This document shows positions 63,463-64,000 of a stretch of DNA of 64,000 bases, piece by piece (within the stretch, counting starts at the first letter, position 1; each line of letters opens with the position of its first letter). Under the pieces are notes generated by a model, which saw only the letters and a list, made by a program, of their open reading frames with translations, was not told where the DNA came from and did not search any database. Source of the stretch: Lacrimispora xylanolytica (GTDB lineage: Bacteria; Bacillota; Clostridia; Lachnospirales; Lachnospiraceae). A program made the position numbers and the translations under genes. The DNA is taken from the NCBI RefSeq assembly GCF_026723765.1, contig NZ_CP113524.1, positions 3,581,001-3,645,000 on the forward strand, given 5' to 3'.

Positions 63463-64000
63463 TTTACCGAATCCCGTTCTACGATTTCCACCGGAAGCCG
63501 AATGATCCGCTCCCCGATTTCCTCCTGCTGTATCATCTGTAATAACTTATCAACTGCCAGGCTTCCTTTTTCCGTTACATCCTGATGAACCGTTGTAAGA
63601 GCCGGTCTTACGATCTGGCTGTAAACATTGTCATCAAAGCCTACAATGGAAATATCCTCTGGTATTTTAACTCCACGGTCTTTTAAATCATTTAAAATAT
63701 GGGCCGCATAGTAATCAGAGGCACATACAAACGCAGTAAAATCTCCTACCTTTTTGTATACATCATCAAGAGTTTTGGATAAATCATCGCCATTTGGCTG
63801 GAGCATGATAAAATGTTCCTCTGTATACAGGATACCAACTTCCCTTAATGCATCCTGAAAACCTTTTAAACGCTCAAAATCAACACCAAAACGGTTGTCG
63901 GCTAAAAAGGCGATTCTTTCATGACCATGACCGATTAAATATCTGGTGATATCGTAACAGCCCTTTCTGTCCTGGCTTCCCACATTGACATAGTCAGGCA
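63438..64000 (-). CDS. LacI-family transcriptional repressor (partial, N-terminus beyond window)
   Basis: About 187 C-terminal residues are visible; the helix-turn-helix part lies right of the window. The segment VNVGSQDRKGCYDITRYLI, HERIAFLADN, FVCASDYYAAHIL and SIVGFDDNVYSQIVRPALTTV is the periplasmic-binding-like effector domain. It is likely the repressor of the adjacent alpha-glucoside operon, acting at 63303-63322. A GTG at 63981-63983 in frame is not the start, since the frame remains open to the edge and matches the family upstream of it. Confidence 0.92.
   Translation of the reverse strand, partial: PDYVNVGSQDRKGCYDITRYLIGHGHERIAFLADNRFGVDFERLKGFQDALREVGILYTEEHFIMLQPNGDDLSKTLDDVYKKVGDFTAFVCASDYYAAHILNDLKDRGVKIPEDISIVGFDDNVYSQIVRPALTTVHQDVTEKGSLAVDKLLQMIQQEEIGERIIRLPVEIVERDSVKKGKGMHV

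Overview
The window looks like a chromosomal piece of a mid-to-low-GC, spore-forming, plant-polysaccharide-degrading Firmicute. The closest style I recognise is Lachnospiraceae (the Lacrimispora / Lachnoclostridium group). Reasons: strong AGGAGG-type ribosome binding sites, tight sugar-ABC/glycosidase operons, YesN-type AraC regulation, BclA-like collagen proteins, a LysM-GH18 spore-cortex type enzyme and an acetyl-CoA-type MetA. This is inferred from gene content; no 16S or tRNA gene is present to confirm it.

Layout. (1) 1-11.5 kb, minus strand: a xylan/arabinoxylan operon pair. GH120-like beta-helix enzyme, two permeases and a binding protein are followed by a terminator, then a second promoter drives GH43, GH39 beta-xylosidase, a CE1-type esterase and a type-B carboxylesterase that runs off the left edge. 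(2) 11.7-21 kb, minus strand: a second operon with binding protein, two permeases, GH43, an ankyrin-GH43 fusion, a CE12 acetylesterase and an ABC exporter. A divergent membrane AraC-type regulator coupled to a serine hydrolase follows at 21.3-24.9 kb. (3) 25-37 kb: a small DHFR-like gene, an alpha/beta hydrolase and two giant collagen-like genes, which appear to be the product of an old tandem duplication that also left a decayed hydrolase copy. (4) 37-51 kb: mixed single genes (lipoproteins, C39-like peptidase, LysM-GH18 protein, nitroreductase with its ArsR regulator, metA-ligA-rluF operon, hemerythrin, APH-like kinase). (5) 51.2-54.3 kb: a candidate type I toxin-antitoxin locus, and a feoB gene cut in half next to a large serine recombinase. 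(6) 54.8-56.5 kb: a secreted GH11 xylanase flanked by 31-bp inverted repeats, plus a SUMF1-like lipoprotein. (7) 56.6-64 kb, minus strand: an alpha-glucoside operon (binding protein, two permeases, two GH13 alpha-glucosidases) under a LacI-type repressor with a visible 20-bp palindromic operator.

How it fits together. The GH11 xylanase would cut xylan outside the cell. The binding-protein transporters import decorated oligosaccharides, and cytoplasmic GH43, GH39, GH120-like and esterase enzymes strip side groups and release xylose and arabinose. None of the three importers carries its own ATPase, so a shared MsmK/UgpC-type ATPase elsewhere is expected. The most interesting points are the duplicated collagen block with its recurrent Gly-to-Ser interruptions, the toxin/antisense pair at 51.3 kb, the split feoB, the inverted repeats around the xylanase, the ankyrin-GH43 fusion, and a promoter module with 21-bp-spaced direct repeats shared by the two parts of the first xylan operon.
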